Source of the DNA: VYFG01 sp965204165
GTDB taxonomy: Bacteria; Pseudomonadota; Gammaproteobacteria; Arenicellales; Poriferihabitantaceae
Length of the DNA stretch: 64,000 nucleotides
Direction: 5' to 3'
NCBI GenBank assembly: GCA_965204165.1
Contig: OZ241969.1
Coordinates: forward strand, 4,402,001-4,466,000
Shown here: piece by piece, positions 26,953-35,795 of the stretch
How positions within the stretch are numbered: position 1 is the stretch's first letter
Layout of the letters: every line of letters begins with the position of its first letter
Position numbers and translations under genes: made by a program
The notes under the pieces: model-generated
Database searches by the model: none
Told to the model about the DNA's origin: nothing
The model's input: the letters and a program-made list of their open reading frames with translations, nothing else

Positions 26953-27437
26953 TATGACTCTCCCCTCGAATACACTCTATGGTGCTAGTCGAGACTACTT
27001 GAAATGTTTGTCTGATGGCTCAGCCACGCGCACCAGGGTCCGGCCCGGGTTGCGTCATGATCGGTCAGCCACCCCTGCCGCCCCCTTGCAAGGAGACGAG
27101 GGAATCCGTTCACCGGTATTCTCCAAAAAGCCTGTTCAGGATGAAAGCAACGGCGGCGCTCCCCGGTTTCGGTTTGCTGATTTCCTTCTTCCTGGTCGGC
27201 AGGGTTCATGGAAAAGCACGCCATGCGGTTGATGAGAAAACGGGAACAGGCAACGCTCAACCTGCCATGCACCCGCATGGAAATTTATACCCCAACCCCC
27301 ACAACCAGTGCAACCTTGCCGACACCAGAAAACTTGCGGCTGCGCGGCTGTCCCATTGCCCAAGGACCCGTGGGATCAGGAGAACAGCCGGATATCCGGA
27401 AGCAGTATCCCATCAGCATGGAATTCGGCCCAGTTGG
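26953..27437. other. Gap upstream of the symporter gene
   Basis: About 485 bp. It is the leader and promoter region of the leftward symporter gene. I looked for a glycine riboswitch and did not find its conserved core. No gene is convincing. Confidence 0.5.
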
Positions 27438-28157
27438 CTACGCACAACAACCCGTATCCCGGGCTGCGCCTCCGCATTCATCCACACACGGCAAACCGTT
27501 CCTCTCCAATGCCAACTGACCAAGATAAGTTGTGTCCGCGAGATAGAAAGCGCTGAATCGATCCTCAAAATCTTCCGCCACCGAGGCATCTGGAATGCCG
27601 GTTGCCATGACTGCATCGCGCCACGCCTTGACGCGCGGGAAGCCGGCCAGAAAATCGTGACCGGACAGACGTTCGACGATTTCCGTCCGGTGCAGCAGTG
27701 TCGTCCAGGCAATGTCGACCATCCCCATGCCGTCGCCGCCAATGAACGGCGCAGCGCCGAGCTGTGTCTGAATCTTCGCCATGGCGGTATCAAGGTTGTG
27801 TGACCGCTCGGCGAGTGCCGCCCTGTCCGCACTGCGTAGTGCACTGCATTGCACCAGGTAGTGCTTCGATGCGAGATACGACCAGGCACGTTCCTTAGCT
27901 TTCTTCACCGGGTCCCTCGAGAAGACCGGTTCGCCCACGACCTCGTCGACGTACTCCACGATGGCATCCGACTCGAACAACACCTCTCCGTCATCGGTGA
28001 AGAGTATCGGCACCTGCCCATGCGGCGAAGCTTCAAGGAACCACCGCGGTTTGTTGCCAAGATCGATGTACTCGACGTCGTACGGTACGCCCTTGCGTTC
28101 CAGGAGCACTGTTACGCGTTGGACGAAAGGACAGATCTTGAAGCTGACGATTTTCAT
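27438..28157 (-). CDS. Glutathione S-transferase family protein
   Basis: The ATG at 28157 (MKIVSFKICPFVQRV) starts the thioredoxin-like domain directly and gives about 239 residues; an earlier ATG at 28211 lies in the operator region. CPF is the omega-like active-site motif, QVPILF the cis-proline loop and ESDAIVEY the glutathione-contact motif. A helical C-terminal domain follows. It is divergent from an arsR-type gene and probably regulated by it, suggesting detoxification of an electrophile or metalloid. Confidence 0.88.
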   Translation of the reverse strand: MKIVSFKICPFVQRVTVLLERKGVPYDVEYIDLGNKPRWFLEASPHGQVPILFTDDGEVLFESDAIVEYVDEVVGEPVFSRDPVKKAKERAWSYLASKHYLVQCSALRSADRAALAERSHNLDTAMAKIQTQLGAAPFIGGDGMGMVDIAWTTLLHRTEIVERLSGHDFLAGFPRVKAWRDAVMATGIPDASVAEDFEDRFSAFYLADTTYLGQLALERNGLPCVDECGGAARDTGCCA

Positions 28158-28209
28158 GGGTGGTTTCGTTGATCGGTATTGTGATTGACTGTAGGATCGA
28201 CAATACATC

Positions 28210-28229
28210 ATTTCAATAATAATTGAAAT
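28210..28229. promoter_or_regulatory. Palindromic operator between GST and arsR-type genes
   Basis: A perfect 8-bp inverted repeat, ATTTCAAT at 28210-28217 and ATTGAAAT at 28222-28229, with a 4-bp spacer. It abuts the ATG of the ArsR-type gene at 28230. ArsR-family dimers bind such AT-rich 12-2-12-like palindromes, so autoregulation and control of the divergent GST gene is likely. Confidence 0.75.
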
Positions 28230-28565
28230 ATGAAAGAAACCGAAGCCATAGACGCACTCAGTGCCCTGTCCCAGGAGACCCGGCTGAGAATTGTTCGCTA
28301 CCTTGTCGGCTGTGGCGATGACGGTGCGGCTGCCGGCGACATCGCCGAGAACGTTGATGCCGCCGCATCAAGGGCATCGTTCCACCTGTCCGTGCTGGAA
28401 CAGGCAAGCATGGTCACATCGGAGCGACAGTCCCGCAAGATCATCTACAAGGCCGATATCGAAAAGATCGGCAGCCTGATCTCGTTTCTGCTCAACGACT
28501 GTTGCGCCAATCACCCGGACATCCGTGCGTGCTGTCTCGACCGAAATCCGGAGTGTTGCCAGTAA
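28230..28565 (+). CDS. ArsR/SmtB-family transcriptional regulator
   Basis: The 111-residue protein begins with the typical ArsR opening (EAIDALSALSQETRLRIVRYL) and has a winged helix with RASFHLSVLEQASMV as recognition region. The C-terminal end is rich in cysteines (CC near 90, CC near 103, CC near 109), which could bind metal or sense thiol-reactive compounds. The ATG follows the operator with no Shine-Dalgarno sequence, so translation may be leaderless. The 3' end overlaps the parE remnant on the other strand. Confidence 0.9.
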   Translation: MKETEAIDALSALSQETRLRIVRYLVGCGDDGAAAGDIAENVDAAASRASFHLSVLEQASMVTSERQSRKIIYKADIEKIGSLISFLLNDCCANHPDIRACCLDRNPECCQ

Positions 28566-28762
28566 CCACCATAGAATGACGCAAGCCCCGGGATGGCCTC
28601 CGTTCCATTACGCCATAGATAGAGATTGCGGAACAGACTGGACCCCGCGATACCATCAGCCGCCGGTTCCATGGCCTCAACACCCCACCGTTCCAGTCCA
28701 TACATCCAGATGCGCTCCGGATCAGCCTCGACGTTCGGAAAAAGCCTATAGTTTGTCATCAA
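28511..28762 (-). pseudogene. parE-like toxin remnant, degenerate C-terminus
   Basis: The first 35 residues match a ParE/RelE toxin (NYRLFPNVEADPERIWMYG then LERWG). After that the usual core and C-terminal strand are not recognisable, and the frame ends inside the opposite arsR-type gene. The start overlaps the parD-like stop, as in parDE operons. It is probably an inactivated toxin. Confidence 0.6.
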
Positions 28763-29003
28763 GTCGGGCTTTCACCTTGAAACCGTCGAGCATCTCCTCC
28801 GGTGATTTGTCGACCCATCCATACCGCGCAAGCGATTGCTCGGCTGCAATCAGCCGATGCCGAATCATATCGACCTCACGCGCGCGGCGTATCAGGTCAC
28901 TGACCACTTCACTGCGGTTCGAGAATTTGCCGCTGGCAATTTGCCCCTGGATCCACTCTTCGTTGGGTGTCGACAGGGACAGGCTCACTCTTTTTCCGGT
29001 CAT
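28746..29003 (-). CDS. ParD-like antitoxin (ribbon-helix-helix)
   Basis: The ATG at 29003 gives 85 residues. The N-terminal ribbon-helix-helix reads KRVSLSLSTPNEEWIQGQI and SNRSEVVSDLIRRA. The C-terminal part should bind ParE (EQSLARYGWVDKSPEEML). It would neutralise the toxin and repress the operon. Its toxin partner looks broken, so this may be an orphan at the edge of the AT-rich island. Confidence 0.78.
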   Translation of the reverse strand: MTGKRVSLSLSTPNEEWIQGQIASGKFSNRSEVVSDLIRRAREVDMIRHRLIAAEQSLARYGWVDKSPEEMLDGFKVKARLDDKL

Positions 29004-29140
29004 GGTCTGTTCTCCAATAATGGCCAATAGAATTTGAAGTCACCCTATAATCTCTTGGCAATACCTCAATACAAGAAATATATGGTGACTACGGATGTGA
29101 GACTTGAATGGCCTTACTGGACAGACATCCAGAAAAATAC

Positions 29141-29278
29141 ATGAACAAACATATAGTTAACAAAGAAAATAATACTGACAAGAGCGGATGGTGCGTGGGA
29201 GTTGACGTGGGCGGCACCCATATCAATACTAATCTGACACCCGCATTCTCTAGCTACGCATGGCTACGTATCATGTGA
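29141..29278 (+). pseudogene. N-terminal fragment resembling hydantoinase A/oxoprolinase
   Basis: A 45-codon frame from ATG 29141 contains GWCVGVDVGGTHINTN, the phosphate-binding opening of the HyuA/acetone carboxylase/oxoprolinase family (GVDVGGTxTD). The resemblance stops right after this motif and the frame ends at 29278. It looks like the first 30 codons of a real gene cut off by insertion of the integrase-bearing island. The rest of the gene is not in the window. Confidence 0.5.
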
Positions 29279-29547
29279 CAAATTAAGGATTTATTCTTTA
29301 ATTTCCAGCACTTCTCAAGCTTGATCGAACGGCGGGAATACCCTAAGATCGCCACTGACTGAACACAAGCCGCTTGCGCTCCGCTTACGCTTACGGAGTT
29401 GTTTTTGGTGGATTTCGGGCATTTTCGATTTACGCGACCCAGACCTCGTTCAGGGTTAGTAATCATCGAACCCCATCTGACACTATGGCTACATGATCGC
29501 AGGTCGCGAGCAGGCTTCCCATGAACTGAATATCATCGTAGGGACTA

Positions 29548-30735
29548 ATGGCAAAACTTGAATACCGCACAATTTCCAAGCGCACCGTCGACGGATTGTC
29601 CGTCGAGGACAAAGATGCCGTCTTCTGGGATCGACAGCTTCCCGGCTTCGGAGTGCGGGTCTATCCCTCAGGCTCGAAGGTCTATGTCGTCCAGACCAGG
29701 GTCGGAGGCCGATCGAAACGGATCACCCTCGGGCGCCATGGAATAATCACCTCAGGCAAGGCCCGTGAGAAGGCAGCCGAAACCCTGGCCCTCCTCAAGA
29801 GCGGCCACGATCCCGTGGAAAAACCTGCACAGGCAGCCACGGTGGCGGAACTTGCGGAACGCTATCTGAAGGAACATGTCGAAGTGCACTGCAAGGAAAG
29901 GACGGGAGTCATCTACCGGAGCAACGTGAAGCGCTTCATCCTGCCGACCTATGGGCATCTGCCGGTGGAGAAGGTGGAGCGGGAACACATTGCCGACCTG
30001 CACTATGCATTGCGGGATACCCCCTGCCAGGCAAACCGGGTTCTGGAGATCGAGAACAAGATCTTCAACCTTGCCGAGGAATGGGGTCTGCGCAGCAAGG
30101 GCAACCCCTGCCGGTTCGTGCGCAAGTACCGGGAACAGAAAAGGGAGCGATTCCTGACAGACGAAGAATTCCGGAACCTTGGCGATGTGCTGAACCGAAT
30201 GGAGGCAGAGGGTACGCTCCCAGTCTATCCGGCAGCGGCGATTCGGCTCCTGATGTTGACCGGGTGCCGCAGGAACGAAATCGTGCATCTCGAATGGAAG
30301 AATGTTGACCTGAAGGAAGGCGAGATTCGGTTGCCGGATTCGAAGACAGGTCCCCGCATGGTGCCGCTGTCCCCTGCGGCCGCACAGGTCCTGAATGAAC
30401 TCCCCCGCATCAAGGGCAATCCGTGGGTGATTCCCGGCTTCAGGCCGAATCGACACCTTGGCGACCTCAACCATTACTGGGACCGGGTTCGCGACGAAGC
30501 CGATCTAGAAGACATGAGGCTCCATGACCTCCGCCACAGTTGGGCGAGCCGGGCCCTCGCTCTCGGCGAGTCGCTGTCGATGATTGGGAAACTGCTGGGC
30601 CACAACAAGATCGATACAACTTCCCGCTATGCCCATCTGGCGCGAGATTCGATCAAGGCTTCTTCTGCGAGGATCGCGGACAGCATCGGGGCGGATATTC
30701 TCGGGAAGCGGGAGACGACGGCGCCGACCTCATAA
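29548..30735 (+). CDS. P4-type tyrosine recombinase/integrase
   Basis: The 395-residue protein has the N-terminal arm-binding domain typical of P4-like integrases (FWDRQLPGFGVRVYPSGSKVY), a core-binding domain (about 90-180), and a catalytic domain with Arg in GCRRNE, HxxR in LHDLRHSWAS, His in LLGHNK, and the nucleophile Tyr in TSRYAHL. It should insert and excise the AT-rich island to its right. The att site is not in an obvious tRNA; ATCTGACAC occurs twice upstream, at 29232-29240 and 29475-29483. Confidence 0.93.
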   Translation: MAKLEYRTISKRTVDGLSVEDKDAVFWDRQLPGFGVRVYPSGSKVYVVQTRVGGRSKRITLGRHGIITSGKAREKAAETLALLKSGHDPVEKPAQAATVAELAERYLKEHVEVHCKERTGVIYRSNVKRFILPTYGHLPVEKVEREHIADLHYALRDTPCQANRVLEIENKIFNLAEEWGLRSKGNPCRFVRKYREQKRERFLTDEEFRNLGDVLNRMEAEGTLPVYPAAAIRLLMLTGCRRNEIVHLEWKNVDLKEGEIRLPDSKTGPRMVPLSPAAAQVLNELPRIKGNPWVIPGFRPNRHLGDLNHYWDRVRDEADLEDMRLHDLRHSWASRALALGESLSMIGKLLGHNKIDTTSRYAHLARDSIKASSARIADSIGADILGKRETTAPTS

Positions 30736-30928
30736 TGGAATTACAGGTCCACTCAGCGGGGCTTTTGAAATACAGCGGACTGGCAAACGGCCAATAAGTC
30801 GATCAGGCTTTCTTTAAAACCTGTTAAAATGAGAGAACGTTCCCGCAAGTAGCTGAATTGGCTGTGGCAACTAGCAACCAGCTTGTATTCGGCGCAAGCG
30901 AACACCGTTAAGCAGTAGACGAAGACCG

Positions 30929-31285
30929 ATGCGTTACTTTGCAAACCCGGCGCACAAGGTTGAAACCACTGAGGCGGGGCCGCCTGTATGGCGGCCGGAT
31001 AAGACATGCTGCCCAGAAGGGATGACTCTTCAAGAACGTACCCAACTATTGCAAGACTCCATCGCCGAGGACCCGAACTCACCAACTTCCAGGCGTTTTG
31101 CGGTCCGGCGCAGTGATTCGGGGCTCGAGTTTTTCGCTGCTCAGATGACACGAATAGTGAACGACGAAATCGAATATCATGGTTACCCGACGTTTTTCGT
31201 TCCCGCGAAAGTTTTAAGACAGTTCAGGGACGATGGCATCATTACCCGTTCGGAATATCGAAAGTTTGTAAAGAGGCTTGGATAA
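30929..31285 (+). CDS. Hypothetical protein, partner of the IrrE-like gene
   Basis: A 118-residue basic-acidic protein with no recognised family. The segment GLEFFAAQMTRIVNDEIEYH and the ending VLRQFRDDGIITRSEYRKFV suggest a small folded domain. It ends 2 bp before the IrrE-like gene, so both are one operon. A role as cognate regulator or toxin/antitoxin-type partner is possible but unproven. Confidence 0.6.
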   Translation: MRYFANPAHKVETTEAGPPVWRPDKTCCPEGMTLQERTQLLQDSIAEDPNSPTSRRFAVRRSDSGLEFFAAQMTRIVNDEIEYHGYPTFFVPAKVLRQFRDDGIITRSEYRKFVKRLG

Positions 31286-31287
31286 AA

Positions 31288-32775
31288 ATGTTGATCGGAA
31301 ACCTAAACAGGTTTGCAGTAGGCATCGAACCACTTGAACCGTCGTGGGAACGCAAATTTCTTCCGGAATTCACGGCTTGGGCTCGGTTCTCATTGTGGAT
31401 TAATGGGGAAAACATTTGTCGCAACCTCTTGGACGGATCAAATTCCGCTCGGGACGGTATCAACGTACCTCTTGCGCCGATTGCAGATTGGTTCGTACGA
31501 TCCTGGACATTTCTTGAATTCGAAGAACGCCCCCGTCGATTTCCTTTGGATACTTCTCTCAGCGAGACTATCATCCGCTGGGGCGAAGCGTCAGCTCCCG
31601 CCGGACTCAACGAAGACGATTGGTTTGAAGCTCGCGAACATTGGTGGTCACGGCACTTTCTTTCGGCTGGGGCGGATGGAGCATATTTACCGAACCTCTC
31701 CTTGATTCGGGGTGATGAACGGCTTTTCATAGAATGGGCACCAGTTGCATTCAATTGTCCTACAGCGCCTAAATTCTTGTCTAAAAGTGGACGCCATATC
31801 GTTGCTTGGGCAGAAGGAAAAGATGTTCTTTCCCAGTTTGTTTCCTATGTTGCTCAATGTCTCCGAGACAGTGAAGTCGAGGGCATTTATTCATGGGCTT
31901 GCCAAGATGACCCGCTTAATGAGGCAATACCGACTTTCTCTGAAACGCTGCAAGCATACACCGGGTTAGCCATAGAGAACCTTAGAGAACGCATGAGTGC
32001 TTGCAATGACGACGAACTTCGCGAGAAGCTTAGATTAGTAGACGATACCGATCCGGGCAGCAGCGTAATTACACAAGTTCTGCGAGACCTTCCACTTGGG
32101 TTTTCTGACACCCTATGGGATCAAGTATTGCATCTGGAAAACGAAACGCGATCTGTTACGGGGTTTGCCGAGGAACTGCGGAGTTTAGCGCACGATGCCA
32201 TCCGCCCGGCATCTGATCCTGAAACGTCCGGCTATCTGGCTGCGCAGGAAATCAGGGAACATCTCGACATCAACGGTCAACCAGTAGGAGCTATTGAGGA
32301 ACAGCTGGGAAATATGGGAGTGAAATTAATTGACTCGGATGTGAAGTGTACTCAAGAGCGAATGTTCGTCGGATCGCGACAAGGTTGCGGGGCTGCCACT
32401 GTCATCAATCGGACGCCTCGTACTTCCACCTTATGGGGGAGACGTTTTGAGGCCGCTCGAGGCTTGGGCCACCTTCTCATGGACCCGTATCGGCAAGGTA
32501 CGCTAGGGGCCGCATCAACAGCGTTTGCTCAACCGTGGGCTCGGCGCCGGGCGGGAGCATTCGCCGCGGAGTTTCTTCTGCCTAGTGAAGCATTACGAGA
32601 GGACGCACATTCTCTTGACTCGTACGCTGAACCAAAGAGATTCGAGAATTTAATGGAAAAGTACGAGGTTGGTGCGATGACAGCTGCGTACCATCTCTGG
32701 AACCGCGGATTCCTTTCAAGTAGCCAGATCCGTGATGATTTGATCGATCAATTCTCCAGCATACGGGATAGATAG
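31288..32775 (+). CDS. Degenerate ImmA/IrrE-like protein with long N-terminal domain
   Basis: The protein has 495 residues. The last 180 follow the IrrE/ImmA plan: GYLAAQEIREHL, a VINRTP strand, the helix RRFEAARGLGHLLMDP, then AGAFAAEFLLPSEALRED and YEVGAMTAAYHLWNRG. The metallopeptidase motif HExxH is altered: R391 and G392 replace the first His and Glu and only the last His remains. The usual E of EREAN is also lost, so peptidase activity is unlikely. The first 300 residues match nothing I know. It is probably a sensor or regulatory subunit of the small island operon 30929-33779. Confidence 0.65.
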   Translation: MLIGNLNRFAVGIEPLEPSWERKFLPEFTAWARFSLWINGENICRNLLDGSNSARDGINVPLAPIADWFVRSWTFLEFEERPRRFPLDTSLSETIIRWGEASAPAGLNEDDWFEAREHWWSRHFLSAGADGAYLPNLSLIRGDERLFIEWAPVAFNCPTAPKFLSKSGRHIVAWAEGKDVLSQFVSYVAQCLRDSEVEGIYSWACQDDPLNEAIPTFSETLQAYTGLAIENLRERMSACNDDELREKLRLVDDTDPGSSVITQVLRDLPLGFSDTLWDQVLHLENETRSVTGFAEELRSLAHDAIRPASDPETSGYLAAQEIREHLDINGQPVGAIEEQLGNMGVKLIDSDVKCTQERMFVGSRQGCGAATVINRTPRTSTLWGRRFEAARGLGHLLMDPYRQGTLGAASTAFAQPWARRRAGAFAAEFLLPSEALREDAHSLDSYAEPKRFENLMEKYEVGAMTAAYHLWNRGFLSSSQIRDDLIDQFSSIRDR

Positions 32776-32879
32776 GTATGTGCTTTTTCGGGCTAACTTA
32801 GTTTACAGGCCGGGAGTCAATGCTCTATGAAGAATAGTATTGACATTGAACACAAGCTGATGCAGACGTACACTTTGTG

Positions 32880-33779
32880 ATGTCACAGCTTTCATCGGAA
32901 CAACTGTGTCTCTTTGAACGCGCACAGGAGACTTGGAATTTGCGAAGCGAAGCGAAACGCTGGTGCTTACCCCTGAACGAAGAATCTATGACAGAGTTGT
33001 TGCTTCTCAATCTCAAACGTCATTATCCAAGCCGAATCACAATACAACCCTTTAACAAACATGAAGAGGCAAAAACCGGTGGTGATTGGTCGTGGACATT
33101 TATAAGCCATGATCGGAAGTGGAGCCAGTCTATGCTTGTACAAGCAAAGCGTCTTGATGACCTCGATCATTGCTACACTAAAATTGATTATCGGATAGGG
33201 AGAAAGACAACTAATGGAAAGCCACGTATTCGCCAAATCGATCAACTAATAAAAACTGGAAAAAAACAAAAACAGGTGCCGATCTATTTTTTCTATAATC
33301 ATCTAAGCGATCCAAGTTGTATTCCCTCCAACTGCGGAACCCTTCATAATTCAAAGAGGCTGTTGCCAAATAGCTGGGGAATCAGTTTTGCCTCTGCAAT
33401 TTCTGTACGTAAACATTTGCCGGATAAACGTTTCGATCAGCACAAGAAATACTCTTTCCCCTTTCATTGCCTTCTTTGTTCCCAGGGGTATGGTGACAGC
33501 CCTGTTAGGAGACCAAAGGGATCTCCGGGAGTCGTTGCGGAAATGATGTCCCGGCTTTTTTCGGAAGATGAGTTCGATGATGAATTATCTCGTCGTGATA
33601 TGTCTACGCTGTTGGGACCAGCGGAAGGTGTACCGGCTATGGTTACAATGGCAGAACAAGTAGCAGCATTAGACGATCCGCAAGAGCGTGATCAGGAAGC
33701 TGAAATGCTCGGACGAGAATTTCATGGCATTGCTGGGGCGGTGATATTTCGCGATTCGGCCAACCCGGAAAATAACTGA
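32880..33779 (+). CDS. DUF6615-like putative PD-(D/E)XK nuclease-fold protein
   Basis: ATG 32880 (or GTG 32877) gives about 299 residues. The N-terminal 130 residues show a possible nuclease core: E39, then D69 in KTGGDWSWTF, and Q88-A-K90 in MLVQAKRLDD, followed by RQIDQLI. The pattern resembles proteins annotated DUF6615 (from memory). The C-terminal part has Cys residues and an acidic region. It follows the degenerate IrrE-like gene and could be the effector of that set. Nuclease activity is inferred only. Confidence 0.62.
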   Translation: MSQLSSEQLCLFERAQETWNLRSEAKRWCLPLNEESMTELLLLNLKRHYPSRITIQPFNKHEEAKTGGDWSWTFISHDRKWSQSMLVQAKRLDDLDHCYTKIDYRIGRKTTNGKPRIRQIDQLIKTGKKQKQVPIYFFYNHLSDPSCIPSNCGTLHNSKRLLPNSWGISFASAISVRKHLPDKRFDQHKKYSFPFHCLLCSQGYGDSPVRRPKGSPGVVAEMMSRLFSEDEFDDELSRRDMSTLLGPAEGVPAMVTMAEQVAALDDPQERDQEAEMLGREFHGIAGAVIFRDSANPENN

Positions 33780-34604
33780 ATCAATTTGAACGATCGCAGA
33801 TTTTTTTGTGGGGGTTTAGTCATTCTGCTCGGAATTTCCGAGGAAAGGAATTGAACACCTCCAGAAATATTAACGGAACCGGCCACCGCAGATAACTTCT
33901 GAGTTCGGCTCTTTTAGAGAAATTTATAATACCCCGACTCTAAAACCAGACCCGGGGGAACACCTGCTACGGTCTGATGCAGTCGCAGGAAGGATGCATA
34001 TCCTTTCGCAGCCATGCCCCGCCTGCAGCGCCATCCCTGAATTTTCCGTAAGCGAACTTGAACTTTCTGCAATCAACACCCGGGGTATACCCGTCATCCG
34101 GCCGCGCCACTTACTGCCGCAGCCTGAATCACAGCTCTGCCCCTGTAAAGGCTGGGCTACAGCGTTGCCGCCAGATTCAGCCCTCCACCTCACCAGCGCA
34201 AAGTGCCTGGAACCTGACAATGCACTCGGGCACCGCATCCATACTCTCGTATCTGATCACCCCCACCCCGAGGATGAGACCGGGTGCATTCGTACTCTCG
34301 GGCATCAAGCGCCAACCAACCGTCCAGTCCCACGACCCCGGGTTTCCCTGTGCCCTTGTGCCACAGCCTCGCACCGCGCCCCGCCTTGTAGGATCCCTAC
34401 AGGTATGAATTCCCGGCACTGCCCGCCCATGGTATAAAGTCACTTTGTCACACAATCCGGGGGCTGTTCATGCCGGATTACCCACGGAATACAATAGCTT
34501 TTTGATAACTACGCGGGAACCGTAGCACTCCACGTCTAGGCTGTGTGACAACTGGTCCGGCACCATCTCGACGGGAAGTTGTCAATCACAATCGAAGAAC
34601 CTCC
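33780..34604. other. Non-coding stretch in the island
   Basis: About 825 bp. Reading frames here have no codon or protein character. A GC-richer patch at about 33950-34450 differs from the AT-rich flanks and may be a decayed insertion. No repeat ends were identified. Confidence 0.45.
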
Positions 34605-35204
34605 ATGCTCATAAAACTAATTCGAGCGGCGTTCGCTGCCGCCTTGATCCTGTTATCTCCGTGGGCAGTAGCGGCAGAAGAATTTACGGAACAAGAACTG
34701 GAAGCAATGAGAGAACAGACTAACAGGAATCTTGACATATTGAGATTCTGGAATGCGTGCGAACCTGTTGGGATCAATCACGACAGAATCCGTCTGTACG
34801 CCACAGATGAAGAACTCGGAAAACTGGGGTTACCGGATCTTTATGAATCAAGCTATGAATTAAAACAGGTGCTTCAACAGGCAGCAAACAAACGACTGAA
34901 CAAGCAACACCTGCTTGACAGTTACCCGTCTTTGATATCGGGGAACAACGGTCTTTTTCTCGATGTGGTTGTTATCGGGACCGGATATATTGTACGGATC
35001 AGGTACAACCCCGGCACGAGAATTAGATTGCATGAGTTCGGATTGGAACAGTACAAATTCGCTGGGCCATATGTTGCGATGTGGGAAACCGTATCGAGTG
35101 GCCTTCACTATGGAGATGCCTCGCTCATCGTGCGAAGCGCCGTTCAAAGGGTTGACTACTTCATTGAACAATATCTGCGGGTGAATGCCGAGGACTGTAC
35201 ATAG
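34605..35204 (+). CDS. Secreted protein of unknown function
   Basis: The ATG at 34605 starts a clean signal peptide (MLIKLIRAAFAAALILLSPW, cleavage after AVAA). The mature part of about 175 residues has FWNACEPVGINHDRIRLYAT, a pattern of a small folded domain, and two cysteines that could form a disulphide. No known family. It is alone, with about 800 bp free upstream. Confidence 0.65.
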   Translation: MLIKLIRAAFAAALILLSPWAVAAEEFTEQELEAMREQTNRNLDILRFWNACEPVGINHDRIRLYATDEELGKLGLPDLYESSYELKQVLQQAANKRLNKQHLLDSYPSLISGNNGLFLDVVVIGTGYIVRIRYNPGTRIRLHEFGLEQYKFAGPYVAMWETVSSGLHYGDASLIVRSAVQRVDYFIEQYLRVNAEDCT

Positions 35205-35795
35205 CCCGTCACGCCCTTCCCTGTCTGACCCGCACCAGTTTAGGCTGAATCCCGGATCACCCCATACAAGGAAAAATAGAGCGCCTGGCGTGGGCAAGGA
35301 TATCGTTCTACACGCGTGCGTTTCAACAGAGATTCACATTGATGGTTGGTTACGTCGGGTTGAGCACCCAATCTTCTCTTCGTCCTCCGATTCGTCTTCC
35401 GGTTCGGCAGTAATAATTTATCGGGAAGGAAATATGAAGGGAGCTTTATACGGAAAACGATCCGATTCACAGGTGCGCTTAGCCTTCCACGAATACAAGC
35501 AGCAGACATGGCCACAGAAAAAGGATGCAATGTGGTAAACAACGCCAGCAGGAAAGTGACGATGCTTGTCGTGGGTATTCAGGACGACAATAAGCTTAAC
35601 GGCTATGAAAAGTGCAACAAGCGTCGGAAGGTGGAGCTGTTGATTTCGAAGGATTTGGAAATACAGATACCCTCGGTAAGAGACTTCCCCGAACTCATGG
35701 GCGTTGATGCGCAACCTCGAAAGTCCTGAAAAGAAACATAAATTCCTCGACAAAATCCATCGACTGACAGCTCTTCACATTAGGACCAGACACAA
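35205..35795. other. Intergenic stretch before the exonuclease gene
   Basis: About 590 bp. One short frame (35508-35729) might encode a small protein but has no supporting features. The sequence is moderately AT-rich. Nothing else was recognised. Confidence 0.4.

Noticed and set aside
26953..27437. Possible glycine riboswitch before the alanine/glycine symporter gene
   Set aside because: The conserved GGAGAG core and paired aptamer elements could not be found in either strand.
29028..29547. tRNA gene as integrase target
   Set aside because: No T-loop or acceptor pattern was found near the integrase gene or at the right edge of the AT-rich island.
35508..35729. 73-codon frame before the exonuclease gene
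   Set aside because: No ribosome site, family or composition support beyond being open.
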